Below the pieces are notes generated by a model that was given only the letters and a program-made list of their open reading frames with translations, was not told the origin of the DNA and did not search any database. A DNA stretch of 64,000 nt. Origin: Nomia melanderi. Its lineage: Eukaryota > Arthropoda > Insecta > Hymenoptera > Halictidae. Numbering within the stretch: the first letter of the stretch is position 1; the number at the start of each line of letters is the position of its first letter. The translations under genes and the position numbers were made by a program. Positions 37,101-52,100 of the stretch are shown here, in pieces. The DNA lies in the NCBI RefSeq assembly GCF_051020985.1, contig NC_135010.1, forward strand, positions 8,182,001 through 8,246,000, given 5' to 3'.

Positions 37101-40100
37101 AATGATAGTAACTCCTCGGCGATTAACACTAATAGAAGAGCGTTTATTTTTGAACGAAGGCGAGGCAACGATTGTCACGTCTCCCTGAAAAATTCAGCGT
37201 CGCTTTACGCCGGTAGCAGATAGCAAAAATATTTTTGAGAAGCAATCGCGAAAATGTCCCGCGAACAGTTTCTCGTCGGGGGAACGAGGAAGAATCGCAA
37301 TTGACATTCGAATCGTTTGTTTGCCAGGACGGAACTCCTATCAATTTAGCTGTCCAAGTCGTCAGCAGGAACGTTGACGATTTCTTCTTTTCCCTTCCAA
37401 TTCTTTCGTCCCCCAGTTTCGCCTGAATGCCGGAGCAGATTCGAAAACAACTACCACTTACAGCGGACTCGTTCCGAGTGTTCCGGGGAGTTGAGAATTG
37501 GAAACTTTAATGAACAGAATCCTTGAGTTATATAGATGTCGCGAAAGTGTTATTGAAACTACAATAAAAGGCAACTGGCGACATTGTTTGACAATTACCA
37601 TGCTGCTGTGCGAAAGCGGCCGCCGCTGCAAAAATTTCCCGGCAGTTAATTATTCGAACTTCCTAGCGGACGTTCAACGTTCGGCACGCCATTTAGATTT
37701 CGCTGGTCGATGATTCCTTCTAACAATAGACTGATTTAATATATTTATATACCCCTATTGTGGGAACTGTACAAATATCGCGGAATATTTTCATTATTTC
37801 TTCTTTATTCGAACTTTGATATACGAGCTTTTATATTGCTTAAATAATATATTCTCTTTTTTCATTGAACGAGTAATATTTATGAGTACAAGGATTTATT
37901 AATACTTTTACCCTAGGTTTCGATTTTCGAACTTGGTTAATATAATGATGGAATGTTTGTAGCTCTATAAATAAAAGGTTTTTGGTACAATTTTAGTAGT
38001 ACTGTATTATTTTATCATTTATATTAATTGATCACTATTTTCATTAATGTTTACTGGCAAGAAATATTCAATATAGAAGCTGTATATAAATCTTAACAGA
38101 ATTTAGCCTTTAATGAAATAAATATCTTGGAAAAATCATGGATGCAGCTTGATCAACAAATCCAACATTCGAAATCAAAGATTAACTAACAAAAGGAACT
38201 TAGTTTCAAAACGTCGGGCGTTTCCCTTCCGAAGGAAATGCTGAAGTTACCCTTCTCCGTCAAGACGTGAAACTAACCCCTTAAGTTTTCATAGGTATGA
38301 ATGATAGCGCCGAGAGAAATTGCTCGGGTGTTTGTGCTTCAAGTGCGACTGGAGAGGTCCTAAAAAGCACGTGAAGTTTTGGGCACACGGAACCACCGGT
38401 CTCTAGGTGTGTGCTAGTTTAAGAGGGAAGAGTGCGCACCGAGGAGTTGGTCAGTCTGTTCAAGAATTGTTGGCCTTTGCTGGAGACAACCGAATTGCTC
38501 TGCCCGTTGTTTATCTGTTGTTTCGAGGTTCCATTACATGACACGGCTAAGTTAATAATCCGCATGTCAATGTAAAGACCTTAACCCGTTTGCGTTATTA
38601 GCGAATGTGCACGTTCTTAAACTAGATTATCAGTTAATAGCCAAACAACGTTACTATATTGTTACATTAAATTATCATTCATTATATTACTATGAGTTTG
38701 TATTATACACATTTCTATACATTATTATTTATTACATTATTATTATGGCTATTATTATGATTTTGATACAGCTATTTCTATACATTATTATTTGCTCATT
38801 ATATTATCATTATTACTATTATTATGATTTTGATACATTTATTTCTATACATTATTATTTGCTCATTATATTATCATTATTACTATTATTATGATTTTGA
38901 TACATTTATTTCTATACGTTATTATTTGCTCATTATATTATCATTATTACTATTATTATGATTTTGATACATTTATTTCTATACGTTATTATTTGCTCAT
39001 TATATTATTATTATTGCTATTGTGACGATTTCGTTATATTTATTTCTATACATTATTTGCTCATTATATTACTATTACCATATTCTTATGATTTTATATT
39101 ACAGTCATATCTGTACTCTATTATTTCTTACATTATATCACCATTATTACTACATCAGTATGATTTTACATCGCAATGCATTCTATTCCACGCTTTAATC
39201 ATTCGAACATATTAAAAGAAAAATCCGGCGATAATGGAATACTTCTCGTTCCACCGTATGACGCAAACGAATGAACTCGCCGTGTATTCTGCAAGACGGC
39301 TTCGAAGCACGGATTCATAATTCGACCATAGTTAACGCTACAGTTAATTTGTACTTCGAGGCGGATACTTGAAATACTTGAGAACAGTAAGGGACTATGT
39401 CGCGTGCAGGCACACGTGAACGCAAAGTAGAATTCCGCAATTCCGTAGATTTTCATTCCAGTCGTGGACGGGTCTGAATACCTGTGCAAATAAAACAATT
39501 ACCATAAAAGGTATATTTTGCCGTAAAGTTTCCGGCGCACGGGAGAGAGAGCACGTATGTATGTATATGAGGGAGCACGTGTAATTACTTCGGTAAACAG
39601 GGCTACAACTTAGCAAAGTTGGAGTTTGAATATCCTTTAAACTAATAGTTTTTTACGCCGGTAACCTAATAGCCTTCCGCCGAGAATTTAGGGCGCCACT
39701 GAGTTAAGAGTACTATTAAAAAGAAATGTGAAACTGTTCGCAGTCTATGGAACCCCGTTTTACGCTGAGCCGCCGTTTCTGGGGCGTTTAATTGAAAATA
39801 ATATTTGGCTATCCCACGGCGAACGAAACACTGATTAACATTAAATAATTCTTTCCCTCGTTGTCAAGGGTAGTTTTAATCATGAAAGACTTCGTAATTG
39901 TTTCGCTACCAGATGAATATGTATACGAGCCGTTTATTTCACTTGATGAAGTCCAATTTTCAAAAAAAGTCAACCATTATGACAGTTATGATTCTACATT
40001 GCCTCTTCATTCTTAAACTATTTTATTTGAATACATTGAATGCGATGGGGGTTAACTAAATCTACTATAGACTCAACTGAACGAATATCATTCGAAAACA

Positions 40101-43100
40101 CTTCTATATTGTAAACAGTCCTACCTAATGTAGAAACATTTAGCTAGATGAACGAGGAACAATAACAATGCAATTCTACCAAATAATTTAACATCATATT
40201 TTTTCCATTTTGTATATTTTGTTTTATGAAACCATGCGACATTCAACGCATTAAAATGGACTTGAATTATTTTCAAAACGAGCGATGCGTAAAATTGATC
40301 TAAAACCACCTTTCTATCTTGTTAATACACAATATATAACAAGAATATTAAAAATCGCACGAAATTCAAATAAACAATTCAGCCATTAACACTAAACATA
40401 CCGCGACCGGTCAAATGACCAGTTTCAAAATTCTATACTCTGTGATTAATCATTTTCTCAATTTTTATAGTCCCATCACTAAGAAAAATATATTGTCTAC
40501 TTCATTTATCTTTATTCTGTGACTATTTATTCGATCAGTTACGGTAAGAATAGGTACCGTCGGTTACTGGGAACCTGGCACTCGTGACGTCATGGGGGCG
40601 GATACAGTCGCTCCGAGAAATCCAATCGCGAGTTAGTAAACTCTTCACGCTTTTTGTCGCGCGACCTGGTGTGCGTGAGTGTCCCAGCCAATCATATACC
40701 AAACCCACAAATTCCTGTGAGAAAAGCGTGCGCTCGGAATCTGTCTATTCAAACGGAAGTGCCTCGTTGCAACATACGGTATACACAAGGTGCCGATACA
40801 TTTAGTATTAAATAATCATCTTAACCAGTTAACTGTGGAATTTAGTTGGAAAAATCTCTCGTTCTGCGCGCAATAAAATCGAAAAATGGAGCGCGTACTC
40901 GTTGAACGCGGGAGGAATGCACGTAAAGTATATTTTAATGAAAGACCAAAGCGAAACGAGGAAGAATTACATGTTTATGTGAAAAAAGTAAAGAATTCAC
41001 CGCTGAAAGAATTGGTATCATGTCAAGCTTTACGATGACGTGCATACTCGTCGAACACAGTTAACTGGTTAACAGAACACCCGATCGTTCCATTCGGTCA
41101 CCGATTAACCTGCACTCTTGACGAATTACGTCACCGATCGGCCCGAATAATACGTCATCCTTTATTCACCCGTCGCGTCTTTACTTATTCAAAACAAATT
41201 CTCGTCCCATCACTTATTCACCCCCGCAGCGCGTGCAATCTTTATCCGGCGGGAAACGATGCACCCGTTATTCTTATCCGGTTAGTCCGAATGAAATTCG
41301 GGCGAGTGCGGGGCTCGGTAACGGTCGAACCGGAGCGTCGCGTCGCGTCGGCCAGCGAGGATGGCGAGTGCGTTCGACAACCCCGTCAAACGGGTCGCTC
41401 GTCCGATCTTCCAATTACGGTGAGCGGCACCGGGATAAAACGTCGCGCCGCCCGAATAGGCCGCCGTTCCGCTAAACAGAAACACACCTGTCTGTTGCAG
41501 GAATTTGCTCCGGTCTGCGAGAAGTGCGGATGCAGATACCGACGGCCGTGAAGAAAGGTAACTCGACGATACTGAACTGCTGGTATGACACCGAGGAGGA
41601 TCCTTTATACGCCGTCAAGTGGTACAAAGGGGGTCGAGAGTTTTATCGCTACGCCCCGAACGAGACCCCGGTCGTCAAGACTTTCCCCATCGGGAACTTG
41701 ACGGTGAAGGTGAGCATCGAATTTCCGTCCCTGTTCCTTCGTTCTCTTTTTCTATTTCTCCCTCTGTCATATTCTCCTTGTTTTTGTCTCTCATCCCTTC
41801 TTTTAGTTAGAGAGACTCTCTTATTTCTTCTCGTTCACTCTCTTTCTATCTCTAACTACCTCTCGCACTTTCTCTCGATGTCTCTCGTACTCTCTCTTTC
41901 TCTGTCACTTTTTTTCACTGTCTCTCATACTCTCTTTCTCTCATTGCCTCTCATATTTTCTTTCAAACTCTCTTTCTCCCTCTCTCATTGCCTCTCATAT
42001 TATCTCTCAAACTCTTTCTCCCTCTCACTTCCTCTCACTACCTCTAATACTCTCTCTCTTACTCTATCGTTCTCCGTCTTCCTCTCTCTGTCTTCTTCCC
42101 TTTCCATATTCTCTCTTTCCCCCTCATATACACTTTCTAACCTTTTCCCTCCCTCTTTTGCCCGACGGACTTCCGCGAAGAATCTTTCCGCGGGAGAGCC
42201 CGGCCGACGCCACCGCGCCGCGCCGCAACGAAAAAACGCCCCTGGCTGCGGCAAGACCAACGTCCGGGGATTTATCGTAGTCGGGGAAGTTGGATGGAAC
42301 AATAACCGAACGTTTTCTTGTGAAATATGGCGCGTAGATACCGCGTCGTTTCCCTGTGGAACTTGAGGGATCCGGGTAGTCGCTTAATGAGCACGAGTCG
42401 GAAAGGGAAAGGTTGGAACGGTGTCGATTAATATTTGAATCAGCGCCTGTCCAAATGGTGCGGGGTAGAAACGATTTAATTAACGAAACAGAAACTTTAA
42501 AGTCAGGCGCTTTTTTAATGGCTACTTTAATTTCCTTGTATCCCGTAGATTTCAACGAGTTTTTATTTAGCCGGTGTGTTATCTTGGGAATTGATTTTTA
42601 AGTGAATATCCGTTTCAGTTCAAGTGAAATGTTCGTTTCGATTTTCATTCGCAAAAATGTGGAACGTTTGAACGGGAATAATATTCATTGGAGGGATGTA
42701 TTTTATAGTAGTAATATTGTGTATTCAATTACAATAGTCAGCAAGAAACGCAATATAATCGAGTTGCACAATCCAAAGCGTATTTGTAATATTCGTAAAC
42801 TGTATCAAACGCGTAATTCATGGGTGCACTGTAATGAAAATGAATCAATATTTTATGTTCGTACGCTATAAATTCGTTAACACATTGTCTGCCACCATTG
42901 CGTATAAAATATCAGTCCCGCAGGCGAAACCCACTTTTTCCCATTCGTTGGCATAATTTCACTGCAGGAATCCTTTCTTTAACATACATGTTCCACAAAT
43001 TATATACTTTGAATACATTTTACTAATTCTTTTATCATTATTCGGACTTGTATAACGAAGCATCTGAAAAAAATATTTAAACAATTTCGTACACATACAA

Positions 43101-46100
43101 TTCATTTACATTAACATATAAACATACTTCAAAATATTAATTTATACACAATTTTATATACCAGGTTGTCTATCTACAAATATGAATTCATATATGAATA
43201 TAATAATATATTAACCCTTTGGAGTTGAAGGTTCTTAAAAATGTATACAAAATCTTCAACAGACAAAGCCAAATTATCTATCAATCGCTTAAACAATAAA
43301 AAAAGGAAACTACGTGCTAATCTCTAAATGTTCGAGTAATTAGATCACTCGTCTACGACTTAGTCTTCCAAATATGGACACTTCATCTCGCCGAAATGTC
43401 GACAATCGTCCGCAAAGGGTTAATATTCGCCGAAAACAATCCTGAATAGTGGAAAACAATATATATTTGACTGAAAATTTCATTCTCAATCATAAATGAT
43501 AGCTTCTTGCTATGAGTCAGGACGGACCCTACATCCACTGCGCGGTCAGCCGCCAGACAATCCATCGCGCGAGGGTTAAACGAGGAATTATTCGAACCCT
43601 TCACACTTTTTACGAGGATACCGCGATTAGGGGTGGCTCGACGAGCCGTCCCTTCAGACAGCGATGAATCGATTATCCTCGCCGCTCTTCCGTCATTATC
43701 CTCTGGGATATAGTAAACATGGCCGGCTCTCGAGGGATGACGAGGGTGAAACGAAATTTCGAGTTAGCTGTTACACTTCGAAAATGTTGACGTCCACTCC
43801 TGGAGTGAGCGAAGGGAGACTTCGAACTTCTCTTCTTTGAAACTGAGGTTACCTGCAACGAGATTTTTAGATTTATCTTTGGAATCTGATTGAATTACCC
43901 TTTGCACTCCAGACGCGCCTCTCAGTCGACAACTAATTTGATAACATTGTAAAGCTTGATATTGTATATAAACTTTTTGCACTCGATAATATTTTTTATT
44001 ATAAACATTCATTATTTTCCGAAGAATATTAACAATATTATTTGCAGTTTACACGCCTTATTCATTTTATATTGAACATTTTATTTTGAACTTTTCATTT
44101 TATAATTTTGTTCAGTCGAATGACTGAGAGTCGCTTCTCGAGTATAACGGGTTAAATTTCGTATAATGCATCAATGTGTGATGTATTGAAAGAAAATAGT
44201 GTTCTTCCTGAATATACGCGCGATTTCTGGCTAAGTCAATTTCAGGGAATGTTATCTGCATCTCGTTACAGAGTATTGAGTATTTCCAGTGAAAATCTTC
44301 TGGAGTGTAAAGAGTTAAATTTACTTTGTCGGAGTATAACATGTAACATTGATTTTCTGGTTCCCGTTTAATCGGATCGAGATAAATTACTTGACAAGTC
44401 AGAACTATTATTGGAAGGTGGCATCGACAATATGAGAAAACGAGAAGCTACCGCAGCCGATAATTATTCAGTTAATATTACTAAAAGAGAACGTATGGCT
44501 AAACAGAAGCATTTTCCGAATAGCGAACTAAATTTGTTTACCGTGGGTGATTAAGCTAATATGCTTAATTATATGGACGATTGATAGAATAGCCGAAATA
44601 ACGAGACTACTAGAGTTTAATACATTTCATAGCGAACAAACAATTTCGCTCAAGTGGTCATTGAATATTCCTGACATGATGCTAACTTAATTTCGTTCGC
44701 ATGCTTATTACTCTCGTGATTATAGTTGTAGCATTATGATACTAATTATGAGGAATTTGTGAAACTAATTTCACTGGTTGCTTCTAACGAATTTCTTATT
44801 GACGACCCCGTTCTCTGAATTAGTGAGGAGGTTATGATATCATGTTTTTCTCTTCGCGAGTACCATTTAAATAATCTCGTAGAATACCCCTAAATTATTA
44901 TAAATATTAATATTTCCTAATATTCGGAATAAGTAAAGTTTTCAATTAAACAAAACAAGTGCCTTTACACACTTTGTGCATTAAATAAACCATTTATTAT
45001 GAAAATGACACAAGTCCACTTCCGAAGAATATACACTCTACATTTAAAAAACGATTAAAAGAATAATATTTGTTTTATTATCAAATTTCCATAGAAATAT
45101 TGGCGCAATAAACATGCTTACCTCCGAACAAAGCGGAAACACAAACGAACCTAATGGACTCCAGTAAACCGACACTTTTCACGTACACCCGAACCTTTAA
45201 ATATCTCGAAATTACATCATTTCCACGATAAACCAAACATTTCCATTTGTTACACGAAAATATTTACGTTCCATCACTCGCCCCTTCTCCAAACACGACT
45301 CCCGATCCTCGTTCATAAAATTAATCTCATTACCCGAACGCAATTACCCTACGAACTCAAACGCCCCCGGACAATTACACAAAATAAATCACAATTCCGC
45401 GGATGCCTCTCGCCGAAGTGTCCATTCCGTTTATTTAATCAAACAGCGGCCACTCGTCGCAAGAATAAAAACAGATCGCTATGAAAATTCCGGCGACAAA
45501 TAAAACCATCCACGAAATCCTCGTTGTCGCCGGGACTCGTAACGATCGAGAACGGAAAACCTCGCCCATCGGAATGCACAAGCTACGCAACCCTTACGCT
45601 AGCTTTCCATAATCCTTCGTTTACCATGCAAGTGTCTCGTTATTTCCACCCCCGGCGTTTCCAGTCCGTCCCAAAATGGTCGCGTCGGAAAATTACCAAA
45701 AAGGACAGAAAACGCTAACAAACAACAACAACAACAACAACAACAACAGCAACAGCAACAGCGACGTCAACGGCAACGATGGGGAAAAAAACCGAAAAAA
45801 GAAGGGGTGGAAGGAACACACCGGTGCAAAATTGCTTTACCGGGGCTTAGTAAATCCTCCCCGGAACGATGTTGCTTACCGGAGTCCGCTCGCTATTGGT
45901 CGGCAGCGCGTGTACGCGACAGAATTCTCTGCGGGGCGAAAAGGAGGCCGGTCGAGGGGGGTGGAAACGGCGCGAGGGGGGCGAGCTAGCGCGAATAAAT
46001 CGCGCAACGCGTCGCGGAATTCTGCGGAACTGGCCGACGGGACGCCGTTACGAAGCGTAATGTTCCTCGTAAACTGCGTCGGTCGGGGAGTCCCGTGCTC

Positions 46101-49100
46101 CGCGAGCGTGGAGCTCTCGCCATGAGGCGAGCGGATGACTAGCCTCGGCGGCGGTGGTGACTGGACGCTGTCGTCATTTCGAATCGATACCGCGAAGGGG
46201 CGAACGCACTCGGTCCAGCTTAACGTCTTCGTCGGTTCCGGATTATTCAAACGCGGTTTTTTTTGCGCGTCGGTGCGTATTGCGGGGCGCAACGCGTTTG
46301 CAGCTTCGATGAGACCTTTGATTAACTTTTTAACTACGGATGTTATCAATAGAACGAAACTTTCGTGAGATACGACCGTCGTCAATAAGCAATTTGATGA
46401 ATTATGCCAGGAACGGGGTTGCTTATTGACTTTTATTTATTTTAGCGAGATTGCACCGATGAAACATATGCGTAGAGTGTAAAGGGAGAAGGTAATTACC
46501 TCCTCTAATTTTGCCATTCTTACGTACATAAATTATCACATGTAGATAAGGAATAATTGTATTAGCATTTGTACAATTTTTCTTTTTTTCTTGTTTTGCC
46601 TTTAGGCAGACACATTTGTGAATGTTTAGTAGTTAAAGGGTTAACCCTTCACGCTGCGAGAATTTTCAGTGCCTCGATAGTTGATTTCTAGAGCGAGATT
46701 TTGAAGAATTTAAAATTTCGAGAAATTATAAGTATTCATGGATTCGTATTTTCTAATTTCTTCTGTCGATTTGGTTTATTCGAGTAAAAAGGAAAAGGAG
46801 AATTTTAGAATTTGAAATTATATGAAATCTGTAATGCAAATTATGTCTGTGTAGCAGAGCCAACGGAAAGCGAGTTAACCTTTTAGTTACCATAAGCCAC
46901 TACAGTTTTCGCGAATATCGTCTTGTTGAACGGTACGCCATTGCAGCGGCTAAATTATTCCTCTGTCATCGATAGCTGTCCACATTATAATTTAATATAA
47001 GATAATTACATAGTGGACAATTCTATCAGCTTCAAATCGCAGTTCTACTATATTTATGATATAAACGTTGTCGCGCAGAGGTATTCGGGGTATTCCCTCT
47101 GTAGCTAAAAGATTAAGAGGATGACGATCGAGAAGCAACATTGTAAACATATGTTTTTAATTTTTCTTTGGACTCGTTGCGTCAGTCATTCGATTTCGTG
47201 GAAGTCTGAACGAAATTGATTTGAAACTAATTATTGTAGCTTTACTATGAACACACCAATGGGATTGTGGATTTGTTGCTCTTTGAGGTTCTATGGGAAT
47301 TCTACTGCAAACGTAACTTTCGATCTAATTCACAGTAGCAGCGAACAGTGCGGTTAGACCAGGCCAGATTTTAACCAATCGTGTTAATGTAATTTAACGA
47401 AAGCGTTCACACTTTGTGGCGATTCGCTGTTCCAATTGCCAAACGCGACTAACGCTGAAAAAGGATCATAGATCATAAGAAATGAATACAATCTGTTCGA
47501 AAAGATATATTCAGAAGTTATTGTTCAAGAAAACATATTTTTCATTTATTTTATTCATTTACTATACGGGCTTCAACCGTTTGGTAAAATTTGTCCTAAA
47601 TACCAGTTATCTTTTAACTCGTTGCGGACGAATATCGACGTTTCGACGACGTCGAGCTTCCATATTTAGAATATGAAGTGAACTAATTATTTAATTTCTC
47701 AAATAGCGATAGATATTCAGTTTCCTCTTTTAATATTATTTCAGTACTTGATATATAATCTAGCTTCATTTACCGAAGGTTCTCCGTAGTCTGATGAATC
47801 TTCGTCCGCAAATGGTTAAATGTATGAAAATGAAAATTGTGCCTTTAAAAGATGTTATTAGCCTCCCATTCGCAGATTCAAGATTTCTGTTAGTTCTTTA
47901 CAGTTATTGGCATTGTTAGATTCGTCCTGACAGATCGGACAGAGAATAAATCGCAAAATACGGTGGCGCGGCCCGTATAAGAAAACGCACTTTAACATTT
48001 TCGTCGGTCGTGGATTATTCAACGGGTCGTGCCGCGGCGCGAACAATGCGAGTCCGCCGCGGGCCTTTGTCTTCCGGTCGATTGATCGATGCGTCGATAA
48101 CCGCACGCAGCACCCCCGCTGCCTGGTGCCACGGAGCGCCTGGCTGTGCTCGCCGTTCAGTTCTTTTTGTCTTTCGGTCGGACTGTATGGCGACAACGTC
48201 ATAAATCCGCGGCTGCCAAAGCGTATCGAAGGGTGGAGGAAGACGTTGGACAAACAGTCTAGCGGCGGCACGTGAAATATTCGGTCGGCGAGAAAGCGAC
48301 GCGACGGTTTTTGATCGAGTCTGGATAAGAATGGTTTTTGTTGACTCGCCGATTGCCATGGATTCGATCGGTTTCGAGTGGGATTGTTGGAGATTTCAGG
48401 AATGATAGATGCTTGTCCGATATAAAACTCGATAAGAAAATAATAACGTTAGGCGAGGAGTTTGATAAATTGTTGTCGGGAGTATAAAGGATTTAGCTGG
48501 GAAATTATAACGGGGAGATTGATTTATCGAAAATTAACGGGTCCATTGCGATTCTATTAACTGTCTAATTATTCTTACCGTACATTGTAACGTGAACGAA
48601 AATCGAGTATTTTATTTTACATTCGCTTGGCTTTAAAACATCTAAATTTACCTTTCTACAAAGGGAAACTGTTTTCAAGAGTAGCTTTCTAGAATAATAC
48701 AAGGTCGTAGATCTCTATGGATTATTATTCGTTCCAAAGCAGATTTTTCGAAAGTTCGCGGACAAAAATATTATGTACAATGGCCTTTATAATCGTCGGT
48801 GCGCGATCCTTTCAAGAAAATGGGAGCACGCGTGGAATCCCTCGAATAAAGGAAAGTGAAATGAGCAAAAGTCGTGAATTCAAAGTGCATTCCAGTCAGC
48901 GGCGGGATTCTTTGAGGTATACTTTTTAACTAGCTTTTATAATTCGTAGGTAACACTTGTAAGCACAGTTCTCACTAAATGAGTGCGGTCTGTCTTTTCA
49001 TCCAATGAAAAGCTGACCCCACGCTATTCAGAATCTCTTCACCTTCGCTTAAATTCAGTAACAGCGGTGTAGATGAACCTTTTGTAAGCCTGGTTACCTA

Positions 49101-52100
49101 TATTTCGGGCCGAGCCATAACCGGAAGCGTACCATTCTGCTCGCCGGGCTTCCCTCACCTGTCTACTCCAGTTATCAACATCAAACCCATGGACTCCTCT
49201 TTGCTCTGCAATTTCCCTTCAATTGTAATTCTGCCTTTACGCTGGTTTAATTGTTTTCTACCGCCATTCACCGAAACGTAGCAGTTTTCGAAGATAAAAG
49301 TGTACGCCGGAGTCCGGGGAAATGTTCCCGATTCTTCTAGAGGAGAAGAAAGAATTCTTGGAACACGAGCGAAATTTGAATTCATAACAAACGACAATAA
49401 AGCAACGTTCAACGATAATTAAATCTCGGGTTATTAGCGGCGTTAATTTCATTCTTTTTACCGAGAAATTAAACTTCCAATTCGGCGATTAAAACTTCGT
49501 CAGTGTTTGTACTGTCGAATCTAAGCTGAAACTTTTCTACGCGACGCCTATATACGTCACCATAAAACCCTGAATACTGAACAACGTTAAATTTCAGTGA
49601 ATCTAAAGTTTATCAACAACTCGTATTAAAAATTTCATGTGAGAATCAAAATTCACCGGAAGAATCTTTTATTATTCGAGATTCTACATTAATGCATACC
49701 TTGAGTGCTAATCAATTTTAAAGCACCATTAACCTTCAGTATACAAAACAAAATTAGAATGATTCTAATAATTCATAAAAATGCAATTAACTCGCAGAAA
49801 CATAGCAAACAAACTTACATAACCATATACGACAATAAACCGTACTTTACAATTCATATACTATCCTTAATTAATATGTATGCTGTGTATATATGTATAT
49901 AAATCTTTTACGGAATACCATAAGAGTCACCGGTGACCCCCGATCAAATCGAATTACTCTAGTTTATCCAATTAAACGGCAATTATTTGAAAACATTTTC
50001 ACAAACAATGCTACAATAATACACAATGAGCGTGCAATAATGATAACGCGGCTCGATCACATAATTTAATATTACATCTCTTCAATCTCCCGTATTTTGC
50101 TCGCTGAAATCGTGCGGTGTTCAACGCGTTAAACAATTCCTCCCTTTTTCTACTTATAGAACGCCCAAAACGCCGATCTTTTCTTTTCTCTTCGCCTTCG
50201 TTTATACCCCATTTCTACGTGCACTCTACAATAAAGCACCAACAATTCTTTATTCCAACGATATTCCAATAATCCGTAACAATGACTCGAACAGTCCCAA
50301 CAATCTCGTAGATCGTCGAACTCAATCGACCATCCTTGTTCCAGAAAACCGAGAGCAACGCGACGCAGGTGACCCTGACGAATCTACAGCTGGACGCGGC
50401 TGGGAGGTACAGCTGCGAGGTGTCCGCCGACGCTCCTTCCTTCCACACGGCGATAGTTTACGCCACCATGAACGTAGTCGGTAAGGGGGTATTGCAAGCG
50501 TGTTTATTAAGTCGTAGCCAGAACTTTACGCCGTCGCTGCAAGCGATACGAAAACGTGTCGCGTTCGAGTCTGCGGGTTGAGTCTCTATGTCTCGCTCAC
50601 CCTCTCTCACCCTCGATATGTCTGTCTTTCTCTTTCTCTCTCTATGTTTCTCTCTCTCTCTCCCTCTCTCTCTCTCTGTCCCTTCTCTTTCTCACTTACT
50701 CTCTCCAACTTCAAGCCTCGCAGTTTCGAACTGCGAATTAATACCAGCCACGGGCCTGGGTGGACTTAAGGGCTTACGCGAATCGCTGTGGACCGAGCCG
50801 AAGATAATACTGCGGGTACACGCGGCGGAATGAACGGGAATTAGGTGTTTTAGGTGAAGTAGAATTAGGTTAACCGTGCCGCGCTTTCTTTTCGTACGTC
50901 TCCCCGGTTTTCAAGGATCTTCGATCCCTGCTCCGACGGCTCCTGCCGCCTTTCTTTGGGTTCCTTAATCTCGTTTGGCCGACGAAGGTGATAGGTAACA
51001 GCGTTAACTAAGACCTGGATCTTTCGCCGAATGATCTCCCCCGCGATCACGTTGGATTCGTTTCAGTATCGACGGCTGCACGTTTCACGAGTTAAAATTA
51101 TTCTTAACAGTTTGCTGTTTCTCGCGGATTATATCTGGACCGGGAAAACTCGGGTAAATTGATTAGCCGATGAAGTAAAAGTAAATCGAAGGAACGTAGC
51201 GACAACGCAATGAGAGGTAGAAATATTGTAAGATGTTAAGTGATTCGTGAATGATGCCGGATGGAAAATGTTTCGAATGTAGAACAAGTGGGTTAAAGAG
51301 ATATTTATTATTGCGAGAAGGTCATACGAGGCACGTGCATACTATAAAACTGAGATAACAGTCAGCTGAACGGCGACACGTTTTACAGTCCTGTCGGGTC
51401 TCCCATTCGTGAACGTCAGTGTGATTCGGACCGTAATGGCGCTGACATGGTAATCAAATCGTGTATAAACATGATTTTACTATCAATGTTCTCAAATAAA
51501 TAATTAAAACATTATGTTAAATTATATTTCACTAAACTTCGACTCAAGTTTCAAAATAAAACGTCTTATTCTAAGAACAACAATGCTAACATTGTTCCTA
51601 CCGAAGGTGTCAAGACACCTTTCGAAATTTTAACTTACAATTGTTTCCTCAGTTTTTCTGCAATTGAACTTTGGACATTTCCTATAGTGAATTTTATAAT
51701 CGTTATTGGAAAAGTTGAAAAGTCAATTGAATACACAACTAAACTTGGAAAGTGATGTTAAGTTAACGCTAAACCTACCGGACGAGTCGAAATGATTCCT
51801 GATTTCTCCTTTTCGGAGTTATTTAAAAGATGACGGATACTTCTCTGAGAAATTATTCAAGAAATTGATTTATCGATACGCCAACTGAATTGTAAATCAA
51901 TTAAAGTCCCAATAGATGCACTCTTAAAGTTACTATAAAGGAATCTCAAAGAGTCAATCTAACTCAGTACGTTTACTGTTGAAATTCCGAGAGATCCTTC
52001 GACAGCTTCGCTGGAAACACCGTCGAAACCGAGCTAACGATGAAAAACATTCTTCCCCCTCGACTCGCCATCAGTAACGCGTACTTTTATTAAACCGAGA

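Larger units (their letters stand above)
25113..41500 (+). other. Intron 1 of the beat-like gene (16.4 kb)
   Basis: It begins GTGAGTGG and ends TCTGTTGCAG. It holds GC-rich blocks (25560-26800, 28140-30720, 32000-32990, 34480-34900, 35560-36520) with many chance frames, including one of 332 codons antisense. It also holds a nested pair of MITEs, a 67-bp tandem array at 38690-39175, two further MITEs, and a perfect hairpin at 25358-25384. Enhancers of the gene would be expected here, but none can be named. A second gene inside the intron is not supported. Confidence 0.7.
41710..50344 (+). other. Intron 2 of the beat-like gene (8.6 kb)
   Basis: It starts GTGAGC and ends CTTGTTCCAG. It contains a CT-rich tract directly after the donor, MITEs at 43211, 43895, 46875 and 47614, an (AAC)n run, and a GC-rich block at 45380-46340 with chance frames on both strands. 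No nested gene is supported. Confidence 0.75.

Noticed and set aside
41710..42366. Extension of exon 2 as one long 280-codon frame
   Set aside because: Beyond the GTGAGC donor it runs through CT-rich repeat giving Ser/Leu runs, while the next Ig half is found in phase at 50345.
45676..46125. 149-codon frame with a poly-Asn run
   Set aside because: The run is an AAC microsatellite and the rest is GC-rich with opposing frames.
49728..50136. Possible TTAA element between 49728 and 50136
   Set aside because: TTAA occurs at both points, but the inward sequences do not match as inverted repeats well enough to claim an element.
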